DNA of 64,000 nucleotides from Scenedesmus sp. ARA3 (lineage: Eukaryota > Chlorophyta > Chlorophyceae > Sphaeropleales > Scenedesmaceae): assembly GCA_004335835.1 (NCBI GenBank), contig RWJK01001511.1:8561-72560 (forward strand). Reading direction: 5' to 3'. The translations under genes were made by a program, and so were the position numbers. The stretch's first letter is position 1. Every line of letters starts with the position of its first letter. The notes below the pieces were generated by a model. That model searched no databases, was not told the DNA's origin, and saw nothing but the letters and a program-made list of their open reading frames with translations. Below are positions 12,086 to 24,100 of this stretch, one piece after another.

Positions 12086-12497
12086 GCAAGCCTGCTGCCA
12101 GCTCGGCTGCTGCTGCGTGCTGCCAGCTGCTGCTGAAGAGCTGCCACTCTTGCGGCAGTGTAAGTGACCTGGCAAGCACGGCATGCTTGCCCAGCCATCC
12201 TGCAAAGTACTTGGCAAGTGGAGCTGTCTCGTCCCTGGGCAGCTCAACAAAGCAGATCGAGCCCCTGTCCCGTGACTCTTTCCACTGCTGCTTTGGCAAG
12301 CTCCATGTCACTGCAAGCCTGCCTCTGCAGTAGCTACCAACAGCCTCCTGAAGCTCTTTAGAGCTTTGGAGCAGCTTACACACTGTGGCTTGGTCACTGC
12401 AGATGCACTCAGATGCATGCTGCAGCAGCAGGGGGATGGCAGGGTGCATGACTGCATGGGGCACCTTGCGCACATTAGCATAGTCCGTGGCCGCCAT
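9757..12497 (-). CDS. Leucine-rich-repeat protein, intact paralogue B
   Basis: Exons 11707-12497, 10847-11029 and 9757-10471 join in phase to 562 residues. Start ATG 12497 is the first in frame and its position is conserved in paralogue A. The N-terminal ~60 residues (HPAIPLLLQH...LLQSSKELQEAV) have a weak F-box-like look. After them come repeated leucine-rich segments (LTSLTLSH, LTNLRSLSL, LPALQALDI, LTRLVIKFP, LPQLRRVIL) and Ala/Gln-rich insertions. By family knowledge LRRs mediate protein binding; no partner is suggested by the neighbourhood. It faces its broken copy tail to tail. Intron 1 opens with GTGAGG(CAG)9 and closes with (CTG)17, mirroring paralogue A, and holds a tail copy of exon 1 at about 11483-11530. 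Confidence 0.8.
11035..11085 (-). repeat. (CTG)17 before the acceptor of LRR-B intron 1
   Basis: CAG on the plus strand, CTG in gene sense. The partner (CAG)9 follows the donor at 11674-11700. Confidence 0.9.
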
Positions 12498-14617
12498 AAG
12501 CGCTGATTATGACCTTATAGAGCACACGAGGCGGTTGCCGGCACTTGCATCTCAAAGGTCGAGCTCAGCAGCAGTTCTGAAAGCTTGTTGTCACCGTGGA
12601 GCAGCAGAAGTATGCTGCAACGCGTACTAAGCATGCAATGTAAATAAAGTGAAAGTAGACATTTCACTTTCAACTAAGCTCGCTTAATGCGTTTCAGTTG
12701 ATGTTACAAGACGTCCGTATCTTTCAGAGATCTCTCCGTGTCACTAGAGTGGCACTGGCCCGGTGCCGCACCATTGGTTGAACGCATCAAGAAGTTCTAT
12801 CACCAGCAGATTGTTGCATCATGGAAAGCAATTTGCAGGGATAACCTAAGAACCAGGCACAGATACACTGCAAATGTGATCTTGAAGAACCACTGGCTTG
12901 TGGCTGACGAGGACGGATGCTGTTAACAAACGTTGCTGCTGCCAACCGTGTACGGTACACTTTGGATGGTGGTCCTTGGCATGGCACGTAGTGTTCTAAG
13001 AATGATGCACAATCATGCCAGACACAGCAGTACAGCTCCGGCTGGCTATGAAATAATAGGTACCAGTAATCACCAGCCCGCCACAAAAGAGATGCCAAAA
13101 ACTTTTTGAATCATTCTTCTGTTCCACGGGATGCTGTGGTCCTGCCAACAAGCACATGCTACAGCATGCACAACCGCACCTTACGCAGCAGCACATGCAG
13201 GCCCCAGATAACAGCACAAGAGGCGGCAACACGCTGTTGCTGTTCTTTCAACCCAAGTTGGGCAGCCCGCGTACTACAGCATGCAGCATAGGCTGCAGCC
13301 GCTGCACTGCAGCAGTGAGTGCACCGCATGACGTGCAAAGCAGGCCCCCACTAGACCGCATTCCCACATCCTCTCTCTGTCAGTCCATGTTTGTGTCCAC
13401 ATAGCAGCACACTGATGCCTGCAAGTACCTGCTGTGTGTTAGTCACAGGCCTAAGCAACTGTCACAACGGTGGTGGTTGGCAGCACCGATCTGAGGCGCC
13501 ACAGTGCAGCAGCTCCACAGCGACCCTGGCTGCTGCTGGCAGCCAGTGGCCCGGTGGGTGTCCAGTCAGCCACCACATACAGCGTACGAGCAGAAGCAGA
13601 ACCGCACGCCGCCGCACCAAAAACACTTGATTGACCTACTACACATTGCTGCCAGGCACACGGCTGCGCACAGCAGCATGCGTGGCCTGGTGTTAACAGC
13701 ACTCTGCACTGCACCAGCATGGCTGAAAGCTGACTGATACAAAAGCGATGGCAGACGCTGCCAAGGCGTTGCTGAGCTGAGCAGGAAAACCTGCACCAGC
13801 AGCCGCTGCTGCAGTGGCACTGCAAGCGTACGTCGCACACGTGTGCACAGCACCAGCAATGCAAGTATGGTCCGGCAACATACGCCAGAAGGTGATGCAT
13901 TGCAAGCTGTTGTAGCAAACTACGGTGCATTGCAACACGTCAGCCCTGTCTTCAAAAGACCACATCTGCAAAATTGTCAGCTACCTGCATGACATACTCT
14001 CTGATGTATTTTCTTCGCCCCACAAACATCAAACATGCCACGTGCCGTCTTTGTGGCAGACAATTTCAGGAGTACGACTACCTAGAATGCATGAAATGTA
14101 CTGCCGCACATTCAGCAGCCGATCGTTGCTGTACGATGCAAAAGTTTAAAAGTATGGATATGTTGTGGCTGAATCAATACAGCAAGCTTGGTGCGCAAGC
14201 ATGCATAGCCAATAGTATGTGTTTGGTGAAGGCCTAGGCTTACCACACAGGATAAGCTGAAAATTATGCCTACAAAATGCATCATTTACCCTTGTTATAC
14301 GGTATGCTGATGTGACTGCAGCACTCTGTAATATACAACACCAGCCAGCGTTTGCACACAGCTGACATGGGCTTGCTTGCTGTCTGCAGCTGTCATCGTC
14401 AAAGCCGAGTGCGGACGCTGGTGCAACAAGGCACAACATTCGAGTGCCAGCATGCACATCACATCAGCCCTCAGCAGGTCCATCATCGCAAGGCTTGCCA
14501 GGCTGGCTTAATCCAGCAGACACGCTGTCAGCAACAGCCAACGTGTCAAGCTACAATGCATTGCACCCTCAGCATGCATGCGGATGCTGTTCCTGCCATG
14601 GCAGCAGCAGCAGCCAC
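12498..14617. other. Gene-poor region with no confident gene
   Basis: Contains short unrecognised frames. One on the plus strand (about 12738-12926, no ATG) reads like basic coding sequence (ERIKKFYHQQIVASWKAI). One near 13974-14160 has two CxxC pairs (CRLCG...CMKC) suggestive of a decayed zinc-binding motif. These could be mobile-element remnants, but I cannot name a family. No RNA gene is seen. Confidence 0.4.
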
Positions 14618-16475
14618 CTAGCACGTGACCTCCATTGCACTCTGTTGCCTGCTGCCTGGCGTGCCCAGCTGTGTGCGCTCCTTCTCAGGTGTGAGCCTCG
14701 CCTGCACCCGCGAGAACTCCCCAAGCAGGAACGAGCCCCGGCGCGCAGCAGAGGGCGTCACACACCCGCTGTGCACTGCAGCAGCAGCAGCAGCCTGGGT
14801 CTCGCCCTCGCGCCGCGTCGGCGTGGAAGGTGCGTCAGCGGCCACAGCTGCTGCTGCTGCTGGCGGCGCAGCTGCCGCTGCTGCTGCTGCACTGGTGCTT
14901 GCACCCGCACTGTAGTTGGGCCGCACGGCAGCAGGCTGCTGCTGAGCCGCAGCTGGTGCTTGCTGCTGCTGCTGCGCTGAGCTAGGGCCTGAGCGCGGCT
15001 GGCCACTCAGCGTCAGCACTGCAAACAGGCGCTGCCACTCCTTGTCAGGGACAAGGTCCAGCGTCACATGCTCGCCATCCTCCTCATCCTCGTCTGCAGG
15101 AGGCGGGGTGTGCGCTTGCTCAGGTGCCTGCAGGAGCCGCAGTCAGAAGCAGCGCAGGTGTCAGAAGCATATTGAGCGTATCCACATTGGTCTAAGGCAC
15201 TGCGACGGTCTGAATGAGCACTGCTAGCCCAGGGGCAGCACCAGCAAGCTAGAGTTGCACGGGCTGCAAGCTCCTGCAGGTTCTTGCAACTTCCTGCGGA
15301 TTGTCCTGCAAGCTCTTGCAGGCTGCCCTGCAAGTGTGCAGGTTTGCGGATATGCACAGCAGAAATACGCAGGTCTACACTACCATGGCTTGTGACACCG
15401 ACACACCACAGCTGCTGCAAAGCAAGTGAAGCAAGAGGGGCAGCAGGGCGGGCGCAGCTGCAGCCTCTCACCTCTGCTGCTGGCCTCCTGCTGACCTGGT
15501 CTCTGCTCCTGCCATGCTGGGGTGCCTGGTCTCTGCCTCGGCTGCTCTTAGCTGCATCCCGCTCCTGCTGCGGTTCTGCATCGTCATTAGCAGCAACAGC
15601 TGCTGCTGAGCGCCTTCTCCTGGCTGCTGGTGCTGCTGACCCTGGCGCCTCATGACTCACCCTGCTTGCGCCGCTGTCATCAGCAGCACCTGAAGCAGCA
15701 GCGGCGCCCGGCTGCTGCTGTGCTGCCTGGCGCTGCTGCAGCTGCCTGCTGACGTAGGCCTGCTGCACCTCTAGGTCTGGGTCTTTTTCCAGGCCCTCAC
15801 AGGTCAGCAGCTCCTGCAAGGCTGCTGCTGTGGCGCGTGGAGACTGCGCTGCTGTGTTGCTGCCATCTGCGCGCTTGCCCTGCAAGTCATGATGTTGACA
15901 GTGAATAGGATGCTCAGCAACAGAACTGAGGATCATAGAAGATCATGTCCATGTAGATGAGCTGCAGTATGCTTGCAGGCACACCTGCTGTGTCCACTAC
16001 TGCTGTTGTAGGGGCATTGCTGAGTCATCCAACACACAGGACGGTGTCAGACCTGCTGACTTTTCACACATAACGTGATATGGCTATTATCAGCAAACAC
16101 CGTAACCTGGCAGGCTTGGGACTCACCCTCTTGCTGCTGGCTGGAGGGGAGGGCTCCTGCTGCTGTGCTCCTGCTGCTGCTCCTGCGTCGCCTGGCCGGC
16201 AGCGCTTCTTCTGGGTCTGCAGTGGCATTTAAACGCGAGTTTAGATGGACGTAACAACAAAGAACGCTGACCGAGCCGCTGTACGGTGCAGTTCAACGCA
16301 CCTTTGTGCCGTTGTTGCCCTGGTTGCAGGCTGACCCTGCAGGACTGTTGGCGAACAGCAGCCTAGGAGAGCCTAGCAGCGACTCCAACACCTTTGTCTT
16401 CTTGTTGGTCTGCACCGAGGTACCCAACTCCTCTTCAGCACACCGCTTGCGCTCGATTGGCAAGGTCACGGTCAT
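14618..16475 (-). CDS. Unrecognised low-complexity protein
   Basis: Exons 16302-16475 (ATG 16475), 16127-16216, 15472-15879 and 14618-15127 are all phase 0 and give 393 residues. A GTGAGT at 15655-15660 could instead end exon 3 at 15661, giving 330 residues. The N-terminus has basic clusters (ERKRC, TNKKTK) followed by LESLLGSPRLLF, which could be nuclear localisation signals. The middle is rich in Ala, Gln and Arg. The last exon opens with an acidic patch (DEDEEDGEH), then VPDKEWQRLFAVLTL, then Ala/Gln-rich sequence with TPT and SPS-type sites. No known domain is recognised and I assign no function. It lies in tandem with the Sua5-like gene. Unlike its neighbours, I see no partial exon copies in its introns. 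Confidence 0.5.
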
Positions 16476-17248
16476 TGTGTTTTCCTTGCTGCCTGCAAGC
16501 AGGAGAACAATGTGTCATTTGTCAGAAATAGTGATAAGACAACCAGTGCCAGCCTAGTTGTGTCCGAGGACGGACCAACGAAAGATGAAAACGTGCTGTG
16601 AGCTCTCACCAGCTGCAATGCTTCGCATCAGCTTATTGTCACAAAGATATGTGGTTATAGTCTATCACGAGACCACAAGCTGGTTGCGCTAGTGCAGGTC
16701 AGCGTGGTCTTCTGTTTCTATGACCATGTGCAAGTCTGACTTTCGAGACCCTTGTCAAATGATATGGTCAGAAAAGATGGTTGCAACAATAAGCAATGGA
16801 CCGGTCAAGAACACGCTGGGCACCGGGCATTTGAAAAGGAGAGTGACATGACAACACAGCGTTTTAAGGGCCCTCGAAAGAGTTTGCTGCGCCATTCTCT
16901 CTGCTGAAACGATAATATGCTCAGTCTGAACGGTTGATCAACTGTTTGTCTCCCTGCAGTTCCGTTTGGGCAAGCTTGGGTGACACATGTGCCACAGGAA
17001 GCCTGCTGAGAGTCGACATCAACATTGCAGCATGGATGTGGCGGTGCCAGGCACGTCAAACCTGGCACCATCCAACGCTGAACACCCCCGTCATGCTGTG
17101 GGTATCGTACCATGACACCACCACTGCTGCCAGCCGGCATTACCCCTGCTGCTAGTACCTGGTTAATACTACTGTTGCTCGCAGGATTCTGCTGACTGCT
17201 TGTGAAGCACACTCCGATAAACATTTGTTTGGTTACCAGGAGATTCAA
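16476..17248. other. Intergenic region
   Basis: Upstream of the unrecognised protein and downstream of the Sua5-like gene. The 148-codon minus-strand frame here has no recognisable motif. Nothing else is seen. Confidence 0.5.
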
Positions 17249-17328
17249 TCAGATGAACATTGAAACGTCTCCCCTGCCTTCACGTATTACTTCCGGCTCT
17301 GACGTTGTCATGTCAACCACCTGGCAGC

Positions 17329-17360
<32 letters not shown>

Positions 17361-19165
17361 GTCAGCAGCAGCAAGACAACATCATCTGCTATGCAGCAGG
17401 CTGTACATGCGCTAGCACGCAGCTAATCTGCCAGTGCTGAAACCTGTCAAATCCCACTGCAACTGAACAAATGCATCAGGGTTTCCTGCATGTCCTGACA
17501 ACCACCGCAACTGCTGATACAGCGGTCTCTTTCCTACAACAACACTTTCAGACCATGGCTGCGGCACTCTGCAGCATCGCGGCCAAACTGGCTGCCAAAC
17601 GTGACTCGGCAAGCGCTGCACCGCTGCACCAAAACCCACTGATCCAGCACTGATCCAGCAGTCAAGGCAAGCCGCCGGTCTCAACTGTGCCCGGCCCTAA
17701 GGACAAACACGTGCTAAGCCTATCAATGCTCACCGATGTTGCAGTCACTGTCCGCCGGCCCGTGTCTACTATGAAGTCAAGCCCTTTCTGCCCGTACATG
17801 TCCATGAGCATCCCGGGGTCCGGCACCTCAGTCTCTGCCCCGAGCGTCTCATCCACGTGCACGCTGTGGCTCAGCAGGCAACCACCGAGCCCTTGCAGCA
17901 CTGCCTGCAACGGCATTGTGAGAAGCGTCAGTTCAGATGGGCGAAGTCTCATGTTGCGCCAGCGTCTCGTCCACGGCGTGCTGTGGCTCAGGAGGCAACC
18001 ACCGAGCCCTTGCAGCACTGCCTGCAATGGCAGTGTAATGGGCATCGAATTGGATGTGTGACTATTTATGTGGCGCCAGCGCCTCATCCACGGCGTGCTG
18101 TGGCTCAGCAGGCAGCCAGTGCTGCAGAAGCAACGCGAGCTGCAGCGGGATGTATGTGATAGCCTGCTTGGAGCAGCCATGCAGGTTATGGCTGATGTGT
18201 GAATGCTATCACACACACTTTGGCAACAAATGTTGAAACAAATCCAAGCACAACAATTGCACACAAGCAAGAGTGAGCAACTAGGGGTCAGCGGCAGAGA
18301 AGGGAGGTGCTCCCACGGCACGTAAATGGAGCAGCCAGCCACATGCTGCAGGCGTCCCCTATGGTGCATCGCTTAGCATCCTTGACAGACATCTCTGCGC
18401 CCTTGCGGGCAACTTCTGCTGTGTGGACTGCATTAGTTTTAGTGAGCACCTCCCAGACCTCGCTGCAGCATGCTGGGGCAAACGCTTGCGTCACGAGAGT
18501 CACCGTCACACGTAACACCACAAGCTGAGTGCACCTTCAGCTGGCTGTGATGGTGAAGCAGACACTTCACAGGTGCTGATGCACTGCACTGAGCATGCCA
18601 AGCGCACGCAGTGCAAACAGCGCAGCCGCACAGCACCCACCCTACAGACTGGGTCCTCCGGCATGCGCACACCCACGCTTTTGCGCTGGCGCGTCTTGCC
18701 TTTGCGGAAGTCCACCACTTGGCTGGGCAGGTTCTTGCTGGCGCCCAGGATGAACGTGTACTGCAGGCACAGGGGTTTTAAAAAGCGAGCACATCGCAGG
18801 CTTTGTGCTGCAGCAATCAAGCAGGTGTTGACGGATAAACTTTCAGCTTGATGCATGCAAGCTGACGGGCTAGCAAGAAGTGTGCGTATAGCTCAGCACC
18901 AGCTGTGATGGTTACCAGTGGTGGCTGACTCATCACGCAAGCGCATGCACAGAGCACACAACATATCCCACGTGCAGGCTGCTGTCCTGCAGGCGCACTA
19001 GCTACTGGTCAAATGAGTAATTGCCAGTGACTGAGGAGCGCTTGCAGTTGCCACAGCCCGCTGCTGCATGTGACAACTCACGGGGCCTGGCAGCAGCCGC
19101 TGTGCCATCCTGAACAGGTCTGCCTGCCCAGCCTGCGTTGGCAGCGGGAAGCCAGCCGTGTACCT

Positions 19166-19215
<50 letters not shown>

Positions 19216-20438
19216 GCAGTATGGGCAAAGCACAGACAAAGAGACATCAGTGTTATAGTTTGCTGCACTGCGGCCCCAACACACATATGCTGCATGTTGG
19301 TGTATGCGGCCAGCAGGCCTTCAAACAGCTGCCACCACTGTCACTACTGTGACAACAGCTACTGCTGGGGTGCAACGAATCTTGGAGTCATTGGGCTCCA
19401 CTCGATAACTGAGCAGCAAGTAAGGAACAAGATTCACCATGGCACACAGCCCTGCCTAGAAAACAGCCCAGGGCACGAAACACATACACACCACCTCTGC
19501 TCCAGCTGCTGCGCCAGCGACTGAATCATGAAGCACACGCCGCTGCTGTTGCACAGCTGCCTGTCAGCATGGCACCTATGAGAGAGTGTGCCAATCTCGC
19601 TCACTTGCTAATGTCGTTGAAGCTGCCCACTAGTATGCTGAGCTGCTTCTTGGGGGCCAGCTCCATCGCGTTGTACATCTTGAGCGCTGCAGTGCGGTTC
19701 TCAAGGTCACACACCACAGCTGGCAGCGAGTCTGTAGGGATGATGCCGACCTGCACACAGGCATGAGGTGAAATCCTCAGCAGAACCCCAGCCCCGGGTC
19801 CCAAACCAGCACTCCTCTGCTGCCCAGCTCTGCTGCTACATCACATGGGCATGCCCATTGCTGACGCCGTTGCGTATGTTGCTCCTGCTGCTATTGACGG
19901 GTGGTACTGCTGGAGTCACACTCACCCCTCCATCTTTCAGCAGCTGTATAACCGGCTCCAGCCTCCAGGCGTCGCTGCCGTCAGGCTGCACACTGACAAA
20001 AAGCGGATCATGCACCGCCCGCTGGCCTATGCCTGCATACTTGAGCCGCTTGGCGCTCTTTACTGCTGAAACCTGCACACAAGATCTGCGCTGCCGGGCC
20101 TGCGAGTAGTGGGGCCCAAATGGCTGCATGTGCAACACAGCAGTCGCAGTTGTTTCTGATCAAATGCAATGGGTGACGATCGGCACTCTCCTGTGCACTG
20201 CTGGGCACACATTGGGATGTGCTGACAGAACAACAAATGTTAGTCACGACAATAATAGATTTCAATTATGCACGTGAGTGTAAGCAGACATGGAGAGTGC
20301 GAGGCCCAGCTGCTGTGGTGGCAACAGCAGCAGCAGCAGGACACAAGACGCTGCTCGCACCTGCTGGCGTAACTTCTGAGTGAAGGCAACAGGTCTGCTA
20401 TTTAATGTATGCCTGATTTGTTGGCAGTTTGCTTGCAT
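17249..20438 (-). CDS. Sua5/YciO/YrdC-family protein
   Basis: Seven phase-compatible exons give 271 residues: 20361-20438 (ATG 20438), 19926-20072, 19605-19750, 19082-19163, 18641-18760, 17734-17904 and 17249-17320. Family motifs in order: VIQLLKDGGVGIIPTDSLP, VVCDLENRTAALKMY, the basic PKKQLSIL segment, FRMAQRLLPGPYTFIL, QVVDFRKGK, SVGVRMPEDPVC, HVDETL, DFIVDTG, and a C-terminal VVDMTTSEPEVIREGRGD. The family binds double-stranded RNA or nucleotides. Sua5/YrdC members make threonylcarbamoyl-AMP for tRNA t6A37, while YciO-type members are less defined. Length and motif spelling here look closer to the YciO-like plant proteins, so t6A synthesis is not assured. The ~40 residues before the core may be a transit peptide. 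The start is divergent from the CDPK. Exon 1 is the least certain. Confidence 0.85.
17328..17357 (-). repeat. (CTG)n before the last acceptor of the Sua5-like gene
   Basis: CAG on the plus strand. In gene sense a CTG run leads into CCGCTGCCAG and exon 17249-17320. A similar run at about 19168-19210 precedes exon 19082-19163. Confidence 0.85.
17952..18127 (-). repeat. Two head copies of exon 17734-17904
   Basis: Copies at 17952-18026 and 18074-18127 repeat the first ~20 codons (AVLQGLGGCLLSHS) but carry indels just after, so they lose frame. Both lie upstream of the true exon. Confidence 0.85.
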
Positions 20439-21188
20439 GCTGCGTCTGAGCTACACGGGCGTTCGTCTCGGAGATGGCAGGGACTCTAGGTGAGGCAGGG
20501 AACGAGCGATGCGAGCTAAGATAAGAAGAAATGCATTAAATTTAGTGATAACCTATAAACGTTGCTTCTTTTCGGTGCAGGTAAGCAAACTGTGACATTG
20601 TCCTGCTGGGGTTGTGCACACTCTGATATCATCCATCACAAGGCCCAAGCTTTCCAACGAAGATTCTTTAAGTTGTTATTTTTGTCTAAACAGTGCCTCC
20701 ATTTGATCTGCTACACCGCGGAGTCCCGGGGCATCTGTATGCTCGCGACTGCAGCAACAGCGTTTTGGCATGCACTGGTGAAGTAGAACATCAGGAACCC
20801 TACATTTTTTTCTAAGCAACCAAGCAGGTGACGTCCTGCAGCGTGCGTTCGTCAGGGTTGTTTTGGACCTAAAGCATTAGTCGCGTTCCGCAAGCGCTAT
20901 CAGCTGCTTACTACTGTTATTTGAGCGCATGTCACAATGCCCCGGCTACGTGCGGGCTTGACCAGTCGAGCAGCAGCACCCCACTTGTGCCTGGCTCACC
21001 TGTGGGAAAGTTAGCCGTCCTGACGTTGCTTTTTGCTGGTTACTATCACCTGCACATCGACATTTCACGTAGGCACTGAAAGCCCAGCAGCCTTTCCTCC
21101 CTGCAGCAGCTGCTGCCACCTAGTGCGGCAGACAGCACAGCAGCAGTGGCACACCCACCCAGGAGGGCAGCAGCAGCGCACAGCAACC
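20439..21188. promoter_or_regulatory. Divergent promoter region, Sua5-like gene and CDPK
   Basis: About 750 bp between two start codons pointing away from each other, so both promoters and 5' UTRs should lie here. No specific element is recognised. Confidence 0.4.
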
Positions 21189-24100
21189 ATGCGCGGCCTC
21201 CCCTTATTAGGCCAGCAGCAAGCACTGCAGGGCAGTAGCACTAGGCGCAGCTGCAGGGCCTGCAGCGGCAGGCTTGTCTCGTTGCGGCCCTGCCCTGCAG
21301 CAGCAGTTGCCAGGCGCGCGGTCAGCAGGCGCAGCAGTGGCAGGACAGCAGCAGTGCGTGTAGCAGCATCGCTAGATTACATCGCAACAGCCAGCGATGA
21401 GGGAGTATTGAAACTTCCAGCTCGCACAGAACTGGACCCAGAAGAAATCAAGAGTGTTTATGGCTACCCCAGGTGAGCCTGGCAGAGCCCTGCAAAGTTT
21501 GTTTTGGATGCTAGGCATAAAGTGCGAGCCGATGTATGTGGCTGAGATCTGGAGCGTTCGTCAGCAGGCTTTCCTGCAAGCAGTGCAAGCAACAGCTGGA
21601 CCTGCGTTGACCAACACAGCAATTTCGACGTTTTGAAGACAGCCGCTCGCCTGTGGGCCACGCAGCAGTGACTACAGTGAACTTCACTGTGGTTATGCAG
21701 GCATAGCCGCACGTGGAAACCAACAGTGGCAGCGTAAGCTTGGTCTCTGCCAGTTTGCTGCCTTTTGGCAAGCATTTGGTGTGCGCAGCCTGCTTGCAGG
21801 AGTGTAAGCCTGCAGCGGTTTTTGCTAGCAGGAAACTTGTCTGCAGCTGTTTTTTTGTTTGCAGGAAACTGCAAGACTGCTATACTTGCGTTGTCCCAAC
21901 TCGTCACCACATCCACTACTTTTTTTGTCATGGGTATCACACTGTGTGCTGCCTGCCATGTCATGTGGTTATCGCCTGGACCTGCTCCCCGCAACTGGTT
22001 GTTGCTTGCTGCGCCTGCTGCTTGCAGGAACCTGCTGGACTCGTACTACCTGGGCCGAGTGATTGGCGCAGGCAGCTTTGGCGTGGTGCGGGAGGGCATC
22101 GAGGTGTCCACAGGGCGCCGGTTTGCTGTCAAGACTGTCAGCAAAGTGCCCAAGCGCGGCGCACCAACACCTAGGTGAGACGCGTGTGCAGCTGTGCAGC
22201 TGCAGGCGGTTGCAGTGGCACAGGAATGATGGTGTGAAGTTGGCCGGTTGTGCAGCAGCAGTTGCAGGGGACCGCCTGGCGCAGCTTGTTGCCATACATC
22301 TGTGGCCACCCCTGGGTTTCAACCCACTGTAAATCATGGTTGGCCATGTCACCTAGACCTGGCAAATTGGTCTTTTACATGCTGGATCACATCTGCGCCA
22401 CACAGGTACCTGCTCAAGCTGCGCGCTGAGGTGGAGGTGATGCAGCAACTGGGCGTGTCGCTCAACGCGGTGCACCTGCACGACGTGTTTGAGGACGACG
22501 TGAACGTGCACATGGTCATGGAGCTGTGCGAGGGCGGCGCGCTGCTGGAGCGCGTGGAGAGCGGCCGCTACAGCGAGCGCTACATCAGCTTCCTGGTGCG
22601 TAGCATCCTGCGCTTCATCGCGCAGTGCCACGCCAAGGTGAGGGCCAGAAAGCAGCTGGGCATGACAGGGGTGTGTGGTGGTGATTGTTTCGGAAGTGCT
22701 ACATCAGCTTTCTTGTGTGCAGCATCCTGCGCTTCGTCGCGCAGTGCCACGCCAAGGTGAGGGACACAAAGCAGCTGGGCATGACAGTGTTGCGCAGTGG
22801 TGATTGTTTCGGAAGTGCGACATCAGCTCCCTTGTGCGCAGCATACTGCGCTACATCGTGCAGTGCCACGCCAAGGTGGGCGGGCGCTGATTGTGGCAGA
22901 AGCGGGGGCAGTGCAGTTGCTGTATGGCGGAGCGGGGCTGTGGGCAGCACATGGCAGCCAGACGAGTTGCCATCTGTCCCAGCTGTGTGTACCACACGCT
23001 TTGACCCTGTTGTGCTTGCCCTGTGCTTGTCGACTGCCAATCATGTACCCGCAGGGCATCATCTACCGTGACGTGAAGCCGGACAACTTCCTGTTCCTGA
23101 CGCCCGAGGAGGACTCGCCGCTCAAGGCCACCGACTTTGGGCTGTCCATCCGGCACTACTCGCACGAGCCCAAGCTCACCAGCAGATCAGGTGGGCTTGA
23201 CAAGGGTGTAATCATGAGGCTGCGCTGAGCCAGCTGCACACATGCTGCCTTGGCAGTGACTGCTGCTTGGACAGCCACTTGGCACGGCTCGCACGAATCC
23301 GAGCTCACCGGCAGATCAGGTGCGGGCGGCAGGGTTGACAAACATCCAGCGGTGTGTAGCCAGCTGTAGCCGGCTGGATACATGTCTGCATTGGCAGTGT
23401 GTCAGCAGTTGCAGCAGTCCTGGCTGATCATTAAGGTGTACCTCTGCTGCCACCAGGCATCGTGGGCTGTGCTTGATTGCTGCTGTGGCTGCTGCTGCTG
23501 CGCTAGCTTATGGCGACGTCGCCACCCCTGCTGCTGGCGCGGCTGCAGGCAACCGGCGTACATGGCGCCTGAGGCGGTGATGCAGTGCACGCATTAGCAT
23601 CATTTTCTGGCTGTGTTTCAGTGCTGTGCTTGCTACTGCTGTGGTCTGCTGTAATGCGGCTGCAGGCACGCTGGCGTACTTGTCGCCCGAGCTGGTGATG
23701 CAGTGCTACAACGAGAAAGCTAGCCTGTGTGGTCGTGTATGATTGCTGCTGCTGTGACTGCTGCTGCTGCTGTATGCTGTGCTGCTGCAGGCACGCCGGC
23801 GTACATGGCGCCCGAGCTGGTGATGCAGTGCTACGACGCAAGGCTGCCTGTGTGACTGTATCTGATTGCTGCTGCTGTGGCTGCTGCTGCTGTGGCTGCT
23901 GCTGCTGCAGGCACGCCGGCGTACATGGCTCCCGAGCTGGTGATGCAGTGCTACGACGAGAAGGCCGACCTGTGGAGCGTGGGCATGCTGGGCTACCAGC
24001 TGCTGACGGGGCGCTTCCCCTTCTGGGAGGACGTGCGCAACGAGACGCTGAGCGACGTGTGGAAGGTGTGCAGCTATGACAAGAGTGACGAGGGTGACAA

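Noticed and set aside
13974..14237. Zinc-finger-like CxxC pairs
   Set aside because: Only two pairs in a short frame with no flanking domain. Not enough for a gene call.
15472..15660. Treating this part of the unrecognised protein as intron
   Set aside because: A GTGAGT at 15655-15660 allows it, but the frame stays open to a second phase-0 donor. I kept the longer exon and noted the alternative.
16805..17248. 148-codon minus-strand frame
   Set aside because: No motif, no supporting splice context, and it abuts the end of the Sua5-like gene. Probably chance.
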